DNA of 64,000 nucleotides. Origin: Paraphysomonas bandaiensis. Taxonomy: Eukaryota > Chrysophyceae. This document shows positions 1 to 10,266 of this stretch, piece after piece. Both the position numbers and the translations under genes were made by a program. How positions within the stretch are numbered: the first letter of the stretch is position 1; every line of letters starts with the position of its first letter. Under the pieces are notes generated by a model. That model was not told where the DNA came from. It worked only from the letters and a program-made list of their open reading frames with translations, and did no database searches. The stretch spans positions 62,001 to 126,000 of the forward strand of contig CBFFRP010000445.1 of the NCBI GenBank assembly GCA_965644295.1. Reading direction: 5' to 3'.

Positions 1-382
1 ATACCCCTAAAATCTCAACCATCCCCTCCACCAAAACTGTAAAAATCCAATTTCAGTTCCGTGATAAGGATTTTCGGGTAAGGATTTTTGATGCCTATAT
101 AAGACTCCACACATAACATATGCACATCACATCATCATGACTTAAAACGTATTGGTATTCAAGATGTTTCATTATTCTGATACAGAGAGCTTAGTAGATG
201 CATGATTGTGACTCGGAGATCGAATCTATACAACCCCAACAAGAGAATGAAAAAGATCTGTGCCTCCGATCTCGAAGATACCCTCCTGGGGCCTTATGCT
301 GGGAAGAGAACGTTGACTAAGCCAATTTACATCCAGATACTCTAGAAGTGGAAATTAAATTATGCTGTATATGTATGTATAA

Positions 383-769
383 GGGCCCGTTCGGTTCATC
401 CAATGGATTTTTGTGCTGGATTTGCATTCGCTGGATTTTTGAGAAATTCCACTGGTTGAAAATGCACTGTATTTGGGTAATCCAGCAAATGGGCATAGCA
501 CTTACTACCGAACGATTGCCACATCCGGTATACGTGTATTTAACGCATATACTGTATGTATAATCGTGATTCAAAAATCCAGCACTTCTCAAAAATCCAG
601 TGAATCGTCTTTCGACTCAAAACACGAAACTAATTTCGCTGGATTTTTTCCAGCAAATGAGCATATTTTGCTTTTTTGCGTTCGGTAAGATTTTCCAAAT
701 TCCAGTGGATGGACGAAATCCAGCGAATTTGAGCAAATCCAGCACTTTTTTGGTCTACCGAACGCACCC
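383..769. mobile_element. Tourist/Harbinger-like MITE
   Basis: A 387-bp element with imperfect terminal inverted repeats: the left end begins GGGCCCGTTCGGTTCATCC and the right end, read on the other strand, begins GGGTGCGTTCGGTAGACC. Both continue into AT-rich sequence containing GTGCTGGATTTGC and CGCTGGAT. It is flanked by the 3-bp direct repeat TAA (380-382 and 770-772), the TWA-type target duplication of PIF/Harbinger transposons. It has no coding capacity. A Harbinger-type transposase relic lies in the same window near 22 kb and could be the family that mobilised it; that link is inference. Confidence 0.7.
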
Positions 770-772
770 TAA

Positions 773-1255
773 ATCTATATGTACATGTATATGTACTGCT
801 GTATATGTATAAATCTATATGTACATGTATATGTACTGCTGTATATGTATAAATCTATATGTACATGTATATGTACTGCTGTATATGTATGTATAAATCT
901 ATATGTACATGTATATGTACTGCTGTATATGTATGTATAAATCTATATGTACATGTATATGTACTGCTGTATATGTATAAATGGATATGTACATGTGTAT
1001 GTACTGCTGTATATGTATAAATCTATATGTACATGTGTATGTACTGCTGTATATGTATAAATGGATATGTACATGTGTATGTACTGCTGTATATGTATAA
1101 ATGGATATGTACATGTGTATGTACTGCTGTATATGTATAAATCTATATGTACATGTGTATGTACTGCTGTATATGTACATGTGTATGTACTGCTGTATAT
1201 GTATAAATCTATATCTACATGTATATGTACTGCTGTATATGTACATGTATATGTA
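773..1255. repeat. 40-bp minisatellite upstream of YrhK-like gene
   Basis: About twelve tandem units of roughly 40 bp, each containing the core ATGTACTGCTGTATATGTAT preceded by AAATCTATATGTACATG or the variant AAATGGATATGTACATGTG. A few units carry an extra GTAT or a deletion. The array abuts the MITE on the left and the palindrome arm on the right. The core GTACTGCTGTA recurs near other genes in this window. Confidence 0.9.
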
Positions 1256-1562
1256 TTATTAGAACAAAAAGACAGATCACACACTCTGGACTGCAGAGTA
1301 CACACATATCTAAAAAAAATACAATCCTTTAAATAACCCTGTTTTGAGTTCACGGTCACCTCTAAATATTGTGGGTTTCTAGCAGAGAATACTAGTATGC
1401 CAAGATATTGGATATTTTTGCAGAAGTAATGGCGGAAAGACAGAGAGGACATGTGCCACCCACGCAGATAGATAAACCACAAGAGGACCAGAAGAACATC
1501 ATCTCTCAGGAGGTTAAAACCCAGTCGAACTAACACACAGCCTTATCTGTGCTGACGTTTGT

Positions 1563-2258
1563 ATGTCATCCCTTCTTACTTTCACTGCGGAAATATCTGG
1601 AAATGCTGGAGGCGTTATGTTTGTGGTCGGCTCCTACTTCTTTTACCCCAAGTACGATACAGCGTGCGGGGTCAACTCCTGCTCAATGTATGGAGCCATG
1701 CTGTATGTATTGGGCAGCATATGCTTCTTTTTTACGTCTTGTGTTAATTTCTACAAAATTAATGCCATTTCCTGCGAGGACTTTTCTCTCACTTTGAATG
1801 CGGCGCTCTACTTAGTAGCCAATTTTTTATTCATAATTGGATCTGTTTTATTCATTCCGATTGGACAAGTATATCAGCCTACTGCGGGAATAAGCCTGTT
1901 TATGATTGGTTCTCTCATATGCATGATTGCTCCGATATTCAACATTCACAGGGCACGTAAACAGCGTCAAATTAATACCGACTACCTGACATATGTTGTG
2001 GAATGTACGATGGCCGTTTTGTACATCGGTGGATCAGTTTTCTTTTTACTGGGCAGTATATATTATCTACCACAGTTGTATAGGCCTTTTTCAACTCATA
2101 TGTTTGTGACGGGCTCTTTTCTTTTCATGGGAGCTACTCTATCTCCTGGAGTAGTAAGTGCGTGGGGGTATCTTAATCGGCACAAGACTATCGCACCCGT
2201 GGATGCTTACCAGACTAAAGGAAATGATGCGGTTGTGGGGGTTGAAGTCCCTTACTAG
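1563..2258 (+). CDS. YrhK-like multi-pass membrane protein, left palindrome copy
   Basis: An uninterrupted 231-codon ORF for a polytopic membrane protein. I see repeated hydrophobic hairpins with the G-S-x-x-F/L pattern of YrhK-type domains: MFVVGSYFFYP, LYVLGSICFFF, LFIIGSVLFIP, LFMIGSLICMI, LYIGGSVFFLLGSIYYLP and FVTGSFLFMGA, giving about seven membrane segments and a short polar tail. YrhK domains are of unknown function, so no activity is proposed. The first ATG of the frame was used; an in-frame stop lies just upstream. A separate 28-codon open stretch from ATG 1429 might be a 5' exon or an upstream ORF, but no splice pair joins it in frame. The second copy at 3252-3947 differs by one visible residue (Thr8 here, Ile8 there). 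Confidence 0.8.
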   Translation: MSSLLTFTAEISGNAGGVMFVVGSYFFYPKYDTACGVNSCSMYGAMLYVLGSICFFFTSCVNFYKINAISCEDFSLTLNAALYLVANFLFIIGSVLFIPIGQVYQPTAGISLFMIGSLICMIAPIFNIHRARKQRQINTDYLTYVVECTMAVLYIGGSVFFLLGSIYYLPQLYRPFSTHMFVTGSFLFMGATLSPGVVSAWGYLNRHKTIAPVDAYQTKGNDAVVGVEVPY

Positions 2259-2737
2259 CGTGGGTAGAGATATAATTTCTACGTCGCTATGAATCGCACA
2301 TACCTTCATCAATATTATTCGATACATACAATCGTTTTTTACTCTCTTTTTCATATATACTTAATTTATAACATACATTTCTCAGCATGCACTATAATAG
2401 TTATGTCACTACGTCACTACTATTTTTTTTTAAATCATCGTACAGTAGTGGTGCACTGTTATGTCTGTTCTTTCCGTACAGAAAAGATGACTATTTCACA
2501 AAGTGAACTAAATGCATGCTGGGTCTTACATAACTATACAGTACTATTTCTTCTTAGAGTACTATTAAAAGATATAAATAATGTAATTGCTTACAAGTTG
2601 TTCTTTAAGTTTTTTGACATATAATCGTTCAATGTAGAACACAGTAATTGAATGTAGTACTACTAAACTTTATGAACAAACTGAAATATATTTACTGCGT
2701 AGCTACGTACGTGTCTATTTAAGATCGTAAACATGTT

Positions 2738-2796
2738 GGTTAGTAGTAGTGACGTAGTGACATAACTATTATAGCGCATGCTGAGAAATATTTATC
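2738..2796 (+). repeat. Third partial copy of arm sequence inside palindrome loop
   Basis: Within the spacer, a stretch containing GTGACGTAGTGACATAACTA and GCATGCTGAGAAAT repeats, in the same orientation, sequence of the right arm at about 3087-3140 (inverted in the left arm at about 2385-2420). The loop therefore holds a remnant of an additional copy of the inner arm. Confidence 0.75.
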
Positions 2797-3251
2797 ACTA
2801 TTGTTAATAAATTGAATTTTAACGTCAATTTTAGGATTAATAGTAAAAGGTGCGAGAAAACGACATAACTAGTAGTTGGACTTACGAAGAAAGCTTCCAT
2901 AAACACTTCAAGTAAAAAATTATCAACATTTTTATATCTTTTAATAGTACTCTAAGAAGAAATAGTACTGTATAGTTATGTAAGACCCAGCATGCATTTA
3001 GTTCACTTTGTGAAATAGTCATCTTTTCTGTACGGAAAGAACAGACATAACAGTGCACCACTACTGTACGATGATTTAAAAAAAAAGTAGTAGTGACGTA
3101 GTGACATAACTATTATAGTGCATGCTGAGAAATGTATGTTATAAATTAAGTATATATGAAAAAGAGAGTAAAAAACGATTGTATGTATCGAATAATATTG
3201 ATGAAGGTATGTGCGATTCATAGCGACGTAGAAATTATATCTCTACCCACG

Positions 3252-3947
3252 CTAGTAAGGGACTTCAACCCCCACAACCGCATCATTTCCTTTAGTCTGG
3301 TAAGCATCCACGGGTGCGATAGTCTTGTGCCGATTAAGATACCCCCACGCACTTACTACTCCAGGAGATAGAGTAGCTCCCATGAAAAGAAAAGAGCCCG
3401 TCACAAACATATGAGTTGAAAAAGGCCTATACAACTGTGGTAGATAATATATACTGCCCAGTAAAAAGAAAACTGATCCACCGATGTACAAAACGGCCAT
3501 CGTACATTCCACAACATATGTCAGGTAGTCGGTATTAATTTGACGCTGTTTACGTGCCCTGTGAATGTTGAATATCGGAGCAATCATGCATATGAGAGAA
3601 CCAATCATAAACAGGCTTATTCCCGCAGTAGGCTGATATACTTGTCCAATCGGAATGAATAAAACAGATCCAATTATGAATAAAAAATTGGCTACTAAGT
3701 AGAGCGCCGCATTCAAAGTGAGAGAAAAGTCCTCGCAGGAAATGGCATTAATTTTGTAGAAATTAACACAAGACGTAAAAAAGAAGCATATGCTGCCCAA
3801 TACATACAGCATGGCTCCATACATTGAGCAGGAGTTGACCCCGCACGCTGTATCGTACTTGGGGTAAAAGAAGTAGGAGCCGACCACAAACATAACGCCT
3901 CCAGCATTTCCAGATATTTCCGCAATGAAAGTAAGAAGGGATGACAT
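3252..3947 (-). CDS. YrhK-like multi-pass membrane protein, right palindrome copy
   Basis: The mirror copy of the gene at 1563-2258: 231 codons, intronless, with the same series of G-S-containing hydrophobic hairpins typical of YrhK-like repeats. Only residue 8 is visibly different. The two genes converge with 993 bp between stop codons. Their upstream regions differ: the left copy follows a 40-bp minisatellite, while this copy is preceded by about 0.5 kb of non-repetitive sequence leading to the tRNA-Ser gene. Both copies could therefore be transcribed from different contexts. Both are intact, so neither looks like a pseudogene. Function is unknown. Confidence 0.8.
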   Translation of the reverse strand: MSSLLTFIAEISGNAGGVMFVVGSYFFYPKYDTACGVNSCSMYGAMLYVLGSICFFFTSCVNFYKINAISCEDFSLTLNAALYLVANFLFIIGSVLFIPIGQVYQPTAGISLFMIGSLICMIAPIFNIHRARKQRQINTDYLTYVVECTMAVLYIGGSVFFLLGSIYYLPQLYRPFSTHMFVTGSFLFMGATLSPGVVSAWGYLNRHKTIAPVDAYQTKGNDAVVGVEVPY

Positions 3948-4498
3948 ACAAACGTCAGCACAGATAAGGCTGTGTGTTAGTTCGACTGGGTTTTAACCTC
4001 CTGAGAGATGATGTTCTTCTGGTCCTCTTGTGGTTTATCCATCTGCGTGGGTGGCACATGTCCTCTCTGTCTTTCCGCCATTACTTCTGCAAAAATATCC
4101 AATATCTTGGCATACTAGTATTCTCTGCTAGAAACCCACAATATTTAGAGGTGACCGTGAACTCAAAAACAGGGTTATTTAAAGGATTGTATTTTTTTTA
4201 GATATGTGTGTACTCTGCAGTCCAGAGTGTGTGTTCTGTCAAACTTTTTCAGAAATTGTCTTTTTGTTCTGAATATGTTGAAGTATACATACTCTAGTGC
4301 TGTAAAGGGGGGCTCAAGACACCTCATCACAGCACAGCTGAAGATGTATATATATCCTTCTGTACTGCAGAGTACACACATATCTAAAAAGTATCTATAC
4401 ACAAGTACATGTCTAAAAAGTATCTAGATACACCTATGTCCCTAAAACAAGTAATTTGTTATATATTATTTAAAATATGAGGGCGCAGATAGAGTAAT

Positions 4499-4580
4499 GG
4501 CAGGATGGCCGAGTGGTTAAGGCGTTGGCCTGCTAAGCCAATGTGCAATGCATGCGTGGGTTCGAATCCCACTTCTGTCG
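4499..4580 (+). tRNA. tRNA-Ser (anticodon GCT)
   Basis: An 82-nt class II tRNA. The acceptor stem GGCAGGA pairs with TTCTGTC allowing two G-T pairs, with discriminator G. The D arm contains TGGCCGAGTGG (A box). The anticodon stem TTGGC/GCCAA holds the loop CTGCTAA with anticodon GCT at 4532-4534. There is a long variable arm, and the T arm GTGGG-TTCGAAT-CCCAC includes the B box GGTTCGAATCC. No intron and no encoded CCA, as expected for a nuclear eukaryotic tRNA gene. Confidence 0.96.
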
Positions 4581-4589
4581 CAGAACTCG

Positions 4590-4596
4590 TTTTTTT
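4590..4596 (+). terminator. RNA polymerase III terminator of tRNA-Ser
   Basis: A run of seven T residues starting 10 nt after the mature 3' end of the tRNA, the usual pol III termination signal. Confidence 0.85.
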
Positions 4597-4933
4597 ATAA
4601 AAGATTGTTTTTTTAATAGTATTTTTGAGATTAATTCTCTGGATTTTGAAAAAAATCACTAAAAATTCTGCTTTTTGCACATTCACAACGTAATACTTGG
4701 TACTATAGTATGTATATGTACTGTACATGTATGTACTGTACGACTGTATGTATGTGAACACAGCAGTACTTAAGATGCATACTGGCTTCTATATACACAA
4801 CTATATAACAACAGACCGTAATTCGATACATTCTATTACAACATAGAAACCATATACTCGTAATAACTTATCAGATGGAGATAACTCATCACATGAAGGC
4901 TATCAAAAAACTAGAGTTTCAATAGTAGGAAAC

Positions 4934-6784
4934 ATGAGTATATTGACCCTCTCATGTGATGTGTCAGTGCCTCGAGTGGAGGGGAATCCATGGATCTTAT
5001 CCTTCACGGGTCGTATAGATGTACAAGAGGATCATAGCCCATATATGAACGTGCTGCTCCTGACTCCTATAAGAAAAAGTGAGTAACCCTTCAAGATATT
5101 ATCAACTGTGTCCCTTAAAGATATTTTTAAAAGATACTCCTCAAAGATATTGTCCCAATTGAGAAGGTTTGGCATGTCTATTGAACGTGAGACATCAAAC
5201 TTAAAGATTGCAATAGAGAAGAATGATTCCGACAAATTATCGCATGAGACAAGTGGATAGAAATGCTTACAACACAATGTGAGAAACTAGAAGAGTTATC
5301 AAACACCTTAAGAAGCAATAAGACTATTGAAATGTCGTTACTCAACGGCACACGCTGGATTTTATCTACACAACTAACAGGCTGTAATGCACAAGATTTA
5401 AGCCCCATGAGACCGGTGGACAACTTGGTTGTAGATGAAGCTGCACTATCAGTGGAGGCAGACACGTTAATTGCTTTCAATGTCAGCTCAAGTGTGTTCT
5501 GCTGGTAGGCGATACCAAACAACCCCAAGGAAGCAGAGTATATTGCTAAAGTGGTTAAATCATGTTAGCAGCAATTCCCCTATAAATAAATAGGCATCAT
5601 CACCTTTTACGCTGCTCAAGTGAAAGAAATTCAAAATGCTTTGACGAAGGCGAAATGCCATGAATTAAACACGATACGTGTGAGCAGCGTGGATAGTTTT
5701 CAAGGTGGGGAGGCCGATATCATTATTTTGTCTTTTGTACGAGCAACTTGGTTGTAGATGAAGCTGCACAATCAGTGAAGGCAGAACGTTAATTGCCTTT
5801 CAACATGAGCCCAAGCGTGTTCTGCTTGTAGGCGATACCAAACAACTTCCGGCTACGGTTATCTCTGAGTGCGCCAAAACCCATCACTATGACTGGTCCA
5901 TGATGTGGCGCTTGCAGGAAGAATGTCGCGTACACACGCTGATGTTGAGCGAACAGTACCGCATGCACCCTGAAATCTGCAAATTCCCTTCAAGACACTG
6001 GTATGAGGGCAAGTTGAAAACAGCAGTCAGCCTCGATTTTGATGCGGTTGATAGAAATAGTTTGTTCCGCCCGTACACTTTCTACAACATGGGCGATAAT
6101 GGTAACCTCATGCAAAAGAAAGGTACCAGTTCATACAACCCCAAGGAAGCAGAGTATATTGCTAAAGTGGTTAAATCCTGTCAGCAGCAATTCCCGCATA
6201 AAGAAATAGGCATCATCACCTTTTACGCTGCTCAAGTGAAAGAAATTCAAAATGCTTTGACGAAGGCGAATGCCATGAATTAAACACGATACGTGTGAGC
6301 AGCGTGGATAGTTTTCAAGGTGGGGAGGCCGATATCATTATTTTGTCTTTTGTACGAGCACCTGAATCCCAAAGAAAGAAAGGGGGGGTTGGATTTGTAA
6401 ACGATTTTCGGCGTCTCAACGTGGCATTGACTCGTGCCAAGAGCACATTGATTATGCTCGGCCATGCCAAAACCTTAGGCCAAGAAGACTCTCAAAGCAC
6501 TTATTAAGGATGGTAGTAGTCGAGGTCACTTCTACGAAGAGAATAAGTTAAGGGAGCGGCTAATGACTGATGGTGCTGTTGACAACGGTGATAAAACTAC
6601 CAAACTGACGAAAGCACCATATGCTGACCTTACAACCGAGATGTCTAGCTTATCGATTGGCAACGAAAAACTGGACCGTCAAGAATCGTCTACAGCATCT
6701 TCAGTGCGAGTAAAAAGCGTCGTTTCTTTAGAAGCCCATCAGGTGGAGCAAAGCAGTATAATACAGCGAAGAATAATATCTTAA
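4934..6784 (+). pseudogene. Broken UPF1-like helicase copy
   Basis: A damaged duplicate of the SF1 helicase at 15940-18983. It starts with the exon encoding VEGNPWILSFTGRIDV and keeps the intron donor. A large deletion then joins DTPQR-region sequence directly to RLGVSIERE (near 5160), so the Walker A region is missing. Further on, the VDEAA segment and the PKEAEYIAKV-to-FVRA segment occur twice: first at about 5430-5745 with the middle deleted, then complete at about 5750-6365. Frames are shifted by single-base losses (for example AAGGCGAATGCC for AAGGCGAAATGCC near 6268) and there are stops. Helicase motifs SEQYRMHPEIC and SSVDSFQGGEAD can still be read. A functional product is not expected. 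Confidence 0.88.
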
Positions 6785-7234
6785 TGACTAGAACAATATG
6801 CGAATGTATTTTTTTCCATTGATTATTAAATCGTGTTGATATATTGTTGGAGCGGTGAGAAAAGCAATATTACAATACTATGACGATGTACTGTTCCCTC
6901 GTCTTGATCTTTGCATATATCCTTTTCGAACACATGAATTCCAGTGCCCTACGTAATCTCAGATATATCGTAAATAGGTACTATAGTCATGCGCTGTTGT
7001 TATCTTTAACTTTAAATTCACAAATATCTCTTCTGAACTTACTCAACTCAACGCCTTATATCTACGACTTCAAGACGAATGACATAGGCAAATAAAGTAT
7101 AGTGAACTCAAAACACTGCCACAGATACGGATATATGGCAGAAATACAGCTAATAATGAAGTGACATTGTCTGACTAACCCACTACAATAGACTCCGTCA
7201 CAAAAAGTATCACAACCAACACATAAGTCATAAG

Positions 7235-7357
7235 TTAATCATAGAGATTGTGTTCCTGTGCGAACTCCTCATCATCTGTGTCAAGCTCTTCGCCTTCCTT
7301 GACCTTCTTCTTCAGGATCTTAATCTTGGCCTTCTGCTCACGCTTGGAAAGATTCAT
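7235..7357 (-). pseudogene. EF3 C-terminal tail relic (40-codon ORF)
   Basis: A duplicate of the last 37-38 codons of EF3, inverted with respect to the intact gene. It reads KREQKAKIKILKKK, then KEGEELDTDDEEFAQEHNL, and keeps the same stop codon and 3' flank. The few differences from the intact gene (Asp to Glu in KRDQ, Ile to Val in KKKIKEG) are conservative, and the frame is open. A base change at the duplication edge creates an ATG exactly in frame, so a 40-aa lysine/acid-rich peptide could be made. It is most simply a by-product of the segmental duplication; I would not assume expression. Confidence 0.8.
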
Positions 7358-7365
7358 CTTGATTT

Positions 7366-8289
7366 TTAGTTATAGAAAGGCTGGATAGACATACACGTAC
7401 ACTGTGTTAAGTAAATATGTATATATGAACATATTGTTATGTTTGAATATATGCTCTCATGCTCTGTAAGCCACTAATATATCGTATGGTGTGATATGGT
7501 ATCTTAAACAGTCACAGTGTCTAATATTAAAGGATATATGATCGACTCAGTTCAATCATATGTATTATATTTAAGAAAGGTTATTAGATTTATGATTATG
7601 ATGTAAACTGGGGAAAGTCACGACTTAATTCATTTTTATCTTGTTAACAAAACTTTGGCTTTCTTATTAACATGATCACAATATCAAGATTTGACATAAT
7701 GGGGATGGTAAAGGCTTTTAATTAACTGAACGTAAATGTACACAATACTTGAAATATAAATTTAAAACATTAGTAAGGAACATGATAAAGATCAATATCA
7801 CTTATAGTTTTATCGTTCATTATTAATCGCCAAATTCATTTATCGCAACTTCTATATACTTTGCTAATAATATTTTACTACTAGGAATGCTATCATGACA
7901 TTAATTCTCATAATAAAATGCTTCTGTATTCTTCCATAATAGTCATAATTCAAATACCTTTGAACTACAGCTTTAAATTGATCTCAAACTGCAAAACTCA
8001 ACACACAAACGAACAAATTGTGAGCTTGGTTTGGTTGCTTATATGTATTGGTCTTGTTATTTCGCAACCCAAAAGACAAGTTAACTACTTGTCTTTTGAA
8101 CTTTTGAAATGAGCAAAAATAATTACTTATCAGAATTAATCAGAATTCAACAACAAAATTAGAAAACAGACGAAGAGATGCTCTCCAATAGTTTTCTACG
8201 AGTCGTGTTCATACGACTCTATCACTCAGCATGTATGCATATACAGATAGCTGAGTGTCACCGTCTATTAGAATAGCAAAATTGAGGGC
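7366..8289. other. Intergenic, no gene seen
   Basis: AT-rich sequence without a supportable gene. The only structure I noted is a short perfect palindrome at 8070-8098 (CAAAAGACAAG, 7-nt loop, CTTGTCTTTTG). Confidence 0.6.
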
Positions 8290-9401
8290 TTATTTTGTGA
8301 CTCCAAATAATGGTTTCAACTGCTCGAAAATTACCAGCTGCAGACATGTTGTGGGAGCAAATCTCGCCCAGATTGGGAAGAAGCCAGCGTACAGTCCTTG
8401 GGGGCCTTTATTCTTGACGACCTTCACGACACAGTCCACAAATCCAGAGTACATTCTGGGTTGAGTGTGCGGTTGGTTCATAAGCTGAGTACGGACCATG
8501 TCAAAGGGGGTAACAGTAACAGCCATAAAGAACCCTGCCCCGAAAGCGGAGCAAAAGTCAGTAGGAATGCCGGCGGGAATAGCGCCCCACTTCTTAATCA
8601 TACCTGCAGACACAAAAATATGCGTGAGACCAAGTAGCCGACTATGAAGCGGAAAGACACTTACCCTTGATGGTGTCATACACACCCATCTTGGTTCCAT
8701 TGAGAACCATAGCTCTCATGATATTGGCCTCTATTCCTCTATAGAACCCACCCATTCCTTGATTCTTGTAGAGATCCCCCGCAGTTTTGAAGAGAGCTGG
8801 GGGCTCTTTTCCCTCTGTAGCCATCATGCGTGTCTTTAAAACATCGAATGGGTTTCCCACCACAGACCCGAGAGCTCCAGCAAGAGATCCCGCTGAGAAC
8901 TTCAAAACAAAGTGTGAATCATTTGTCACTCCCATAGCCGACTTAATGGGACCATAGAGGCCAATACGGAGAGATGTATAGGATGCCTCACGCATCCATG
9001 CTGCCCCTATACCCTTCCAAAATGCCGTAATGCCTTCTTCACCAGCAATCACACGTACAGTTCCAAGTGATCCAAGAGATTTATAGTTTCTTGCACCAGG
9101 AGTGTCTCCAGATACTTGTAGTCTTGTCTTGACCACATCGATAGGATGACTGTTAAGAGATATCGTAATCCGTTAGATGTTATATGAGAAGATATACAGT
9201 GTGTTACGTGTCACATACATGCATATAGAGAGCACTAGTTTATATATGTATGTATGTGTATATGTATGTATCAGTGTATCTATACGTGTATATATGCATA
9301 TACAGATATATGTATGTATATATAGATGTATATACTCACATGGCAGTTACTGTGATAACAGCTGCAGTTCCAGCAGCAGCGACACTTGCAAGAATATCCA
9401 T
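8290..9401 (-). CDS. Mitochondrial carrier (SLC25 family), UCP/dicarboxylate-like
   Basis: Three exons (9340-9401, 8665-9149, 8290-8603; 861 nt, 286 aa) joined at GT-AG introns with phases that agree. This is a complete SLC25 protein. Three repeats carry the signature P-x-[DE]-x-x-[KR]: HPIDVVKTRLQ (about residue 22), NPFDVLKTRMMA (about 119) and TPFDMVRTQLM (about 219). Each is followed by a glycine-rich second helix such as GITAFWKGIGAAWMRE, GMGGFYRGIEANIMRA and GPQGLYAGFFPIWARF. Carriers of this family exchange metabolites across the mitochondrial inner membrane. The sequence resembles the dicarboxylate/oxoglutarate/uncoupling subgroup, but the substrate cannot be fixed by eye. The short first exon (MDILASVAAAGTAAV) ends within a codon completed after the intron. 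Expressed divergently from EF3. Confidence 0.9.
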
Positions 9402-10080
9402 GATGTATGTAGATAGAGTGTTATCTGTTAATATGATTGATGAGATATGTATCTATGTGTATATATATGTGTGTGTATGTATGTAGGTGTGTGTGTGTGT
9501 ATTTGTATGTATGTATGCCATTCAACAGCCAACGGCCATCCACATATCTAATAGACGTATACACACACCATACATACATACGTATATCCACCATACATAC
9601 ATACACATACACTGCCTACGGGGCTGGCTCATCATACATCCATCATCACATACGACCCACCATATGAGGAAATGTCCAGGACTTATACATATGAAAATCC
9701 CTGTAGACTACAGCAGTACATGTAGGGGGGTATGGTAAGATACGTGTGTGAGATCTCATAGCAACATCTGTTTTTTTGAGTGCATATATTACTACCATTC
9801 GTTAGTATACAACCGTATAATGGTATACAGCACTGTACTGTACTTATAGACATGTTTAACCCTGTAGACAAGTACACCCACTACCCACACTGCTGTACCC
9901 CTACGCACTCTGTACCTGTACCCCTATACACTCTGTACCCCTACACACTCTGTACACCTACACACTCTGCACCCCTATACACTCTGTACCCTTATATACA
10001 CACTGCTGTACCTTTATACCCACTATGTACCCCTGTACACACTGCTGTACTGCTGTACACCCACACCACACACTACACTA
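9402..10080. repeat. Microsatellite-rich spacer with C-rich minisatellite
   Basis: The space between the carrier and EF3. It contains TATG/CATA stretches (9440-9610), a TACAGCAGTACATG element at 9709-9722, and a degenerate tandem array at about 9880-10080 built of CACTCTGTACCCCTA-like units with several CTGCTGTAC cores. No gene is seen. Confidence 0.75.
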
Positions 10081-10187
10081 TACAGGAGTGTATTTAGTGT
10101 ATAAGGAATTAATGGATGAGGACATGAGAGCCACTAATTTATCGCACTCGTGGACAAATGTGGACAAACCATTCACAGCTTCTCATT

Positions 10188-10196
10188 TATATAAAA
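10188..10196 (+). promoter_or_regulatory. TATA-like element of EF3 gene
   Basis: TATATAAAA about 71 bp before the EF3 ATG, in an otherwise A/C-rich leader, a plausible core promoter for a highly expressed gene. Confidence 0.55.
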
Positions 10197-10266
10197 TCAC
10201 ATCACAAAATATTCATAACTTAACTCCAACATATATTTACGTTAGAAGCACAACAGCTATCTTATC

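Larger units (their letters stand above)
1261..4270. repeat. Gene-bearing near-perfect palindrome (arms 1261-2578 and 2932-4270)
   Basis: Positions x and 5510-x are reverse complements over about 1.3 kb. The two arms are almost identical, with scattered single-base differences plus a roughly 20-bp indel near the outer ends. The central spacer (2579-2931) is about 350 bp. Each arm carries a complete copy of the same membrane-protein gene, tail to tail. Such identity implies a recent inverted duplication, ongoing gene conversion between arms, or an assembly artefact; the sequence alone cannot separate these. Confidence 0.93.
4890..7365. repeat. Left copy of inverted EF3-tail/helicase segmental duplication
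   Basis: This block is the reverse complement of two stretches on the right: 15935-18470 (helicase) and 13245-13897 (EF3 3' end and downstream DNA). Examples: the helicase stretch ending in GCCCATCAGGTGGA at about 6735, the sequence around TGTTGATATATTGTTGGAGCG at 6834-6854 matching 13833-13855 reversed, and the EF3 tail at 7235-7357. The right copy holds about 2 kb of extra DNA (hAT and other repeats) between these parts. The left copy has diverged and rearranged, so the duplication is not recent. Confidence 0.85.

Noticed and set aside
1429-1512. 28-codon 5' exon for the YrhK-like gene
   Set aside because: Open from an ATG and followed by a GT, but no acceptor joins it in phase with the main ORF.
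943-1536. 197-codon minus-strand ORF ending in the 40-bp minisatellite
   Set aside because: Antisense to the YrhK-like gene upstream region and continuing through tandem repeats; no domain and no codon bias.
9177-9667. Several 60-80 codon ORFs of YVYM/YICIYR type
   Set aside because: They translate TATG/TATA simple sequence in an intron and spacer of the carrier gene.
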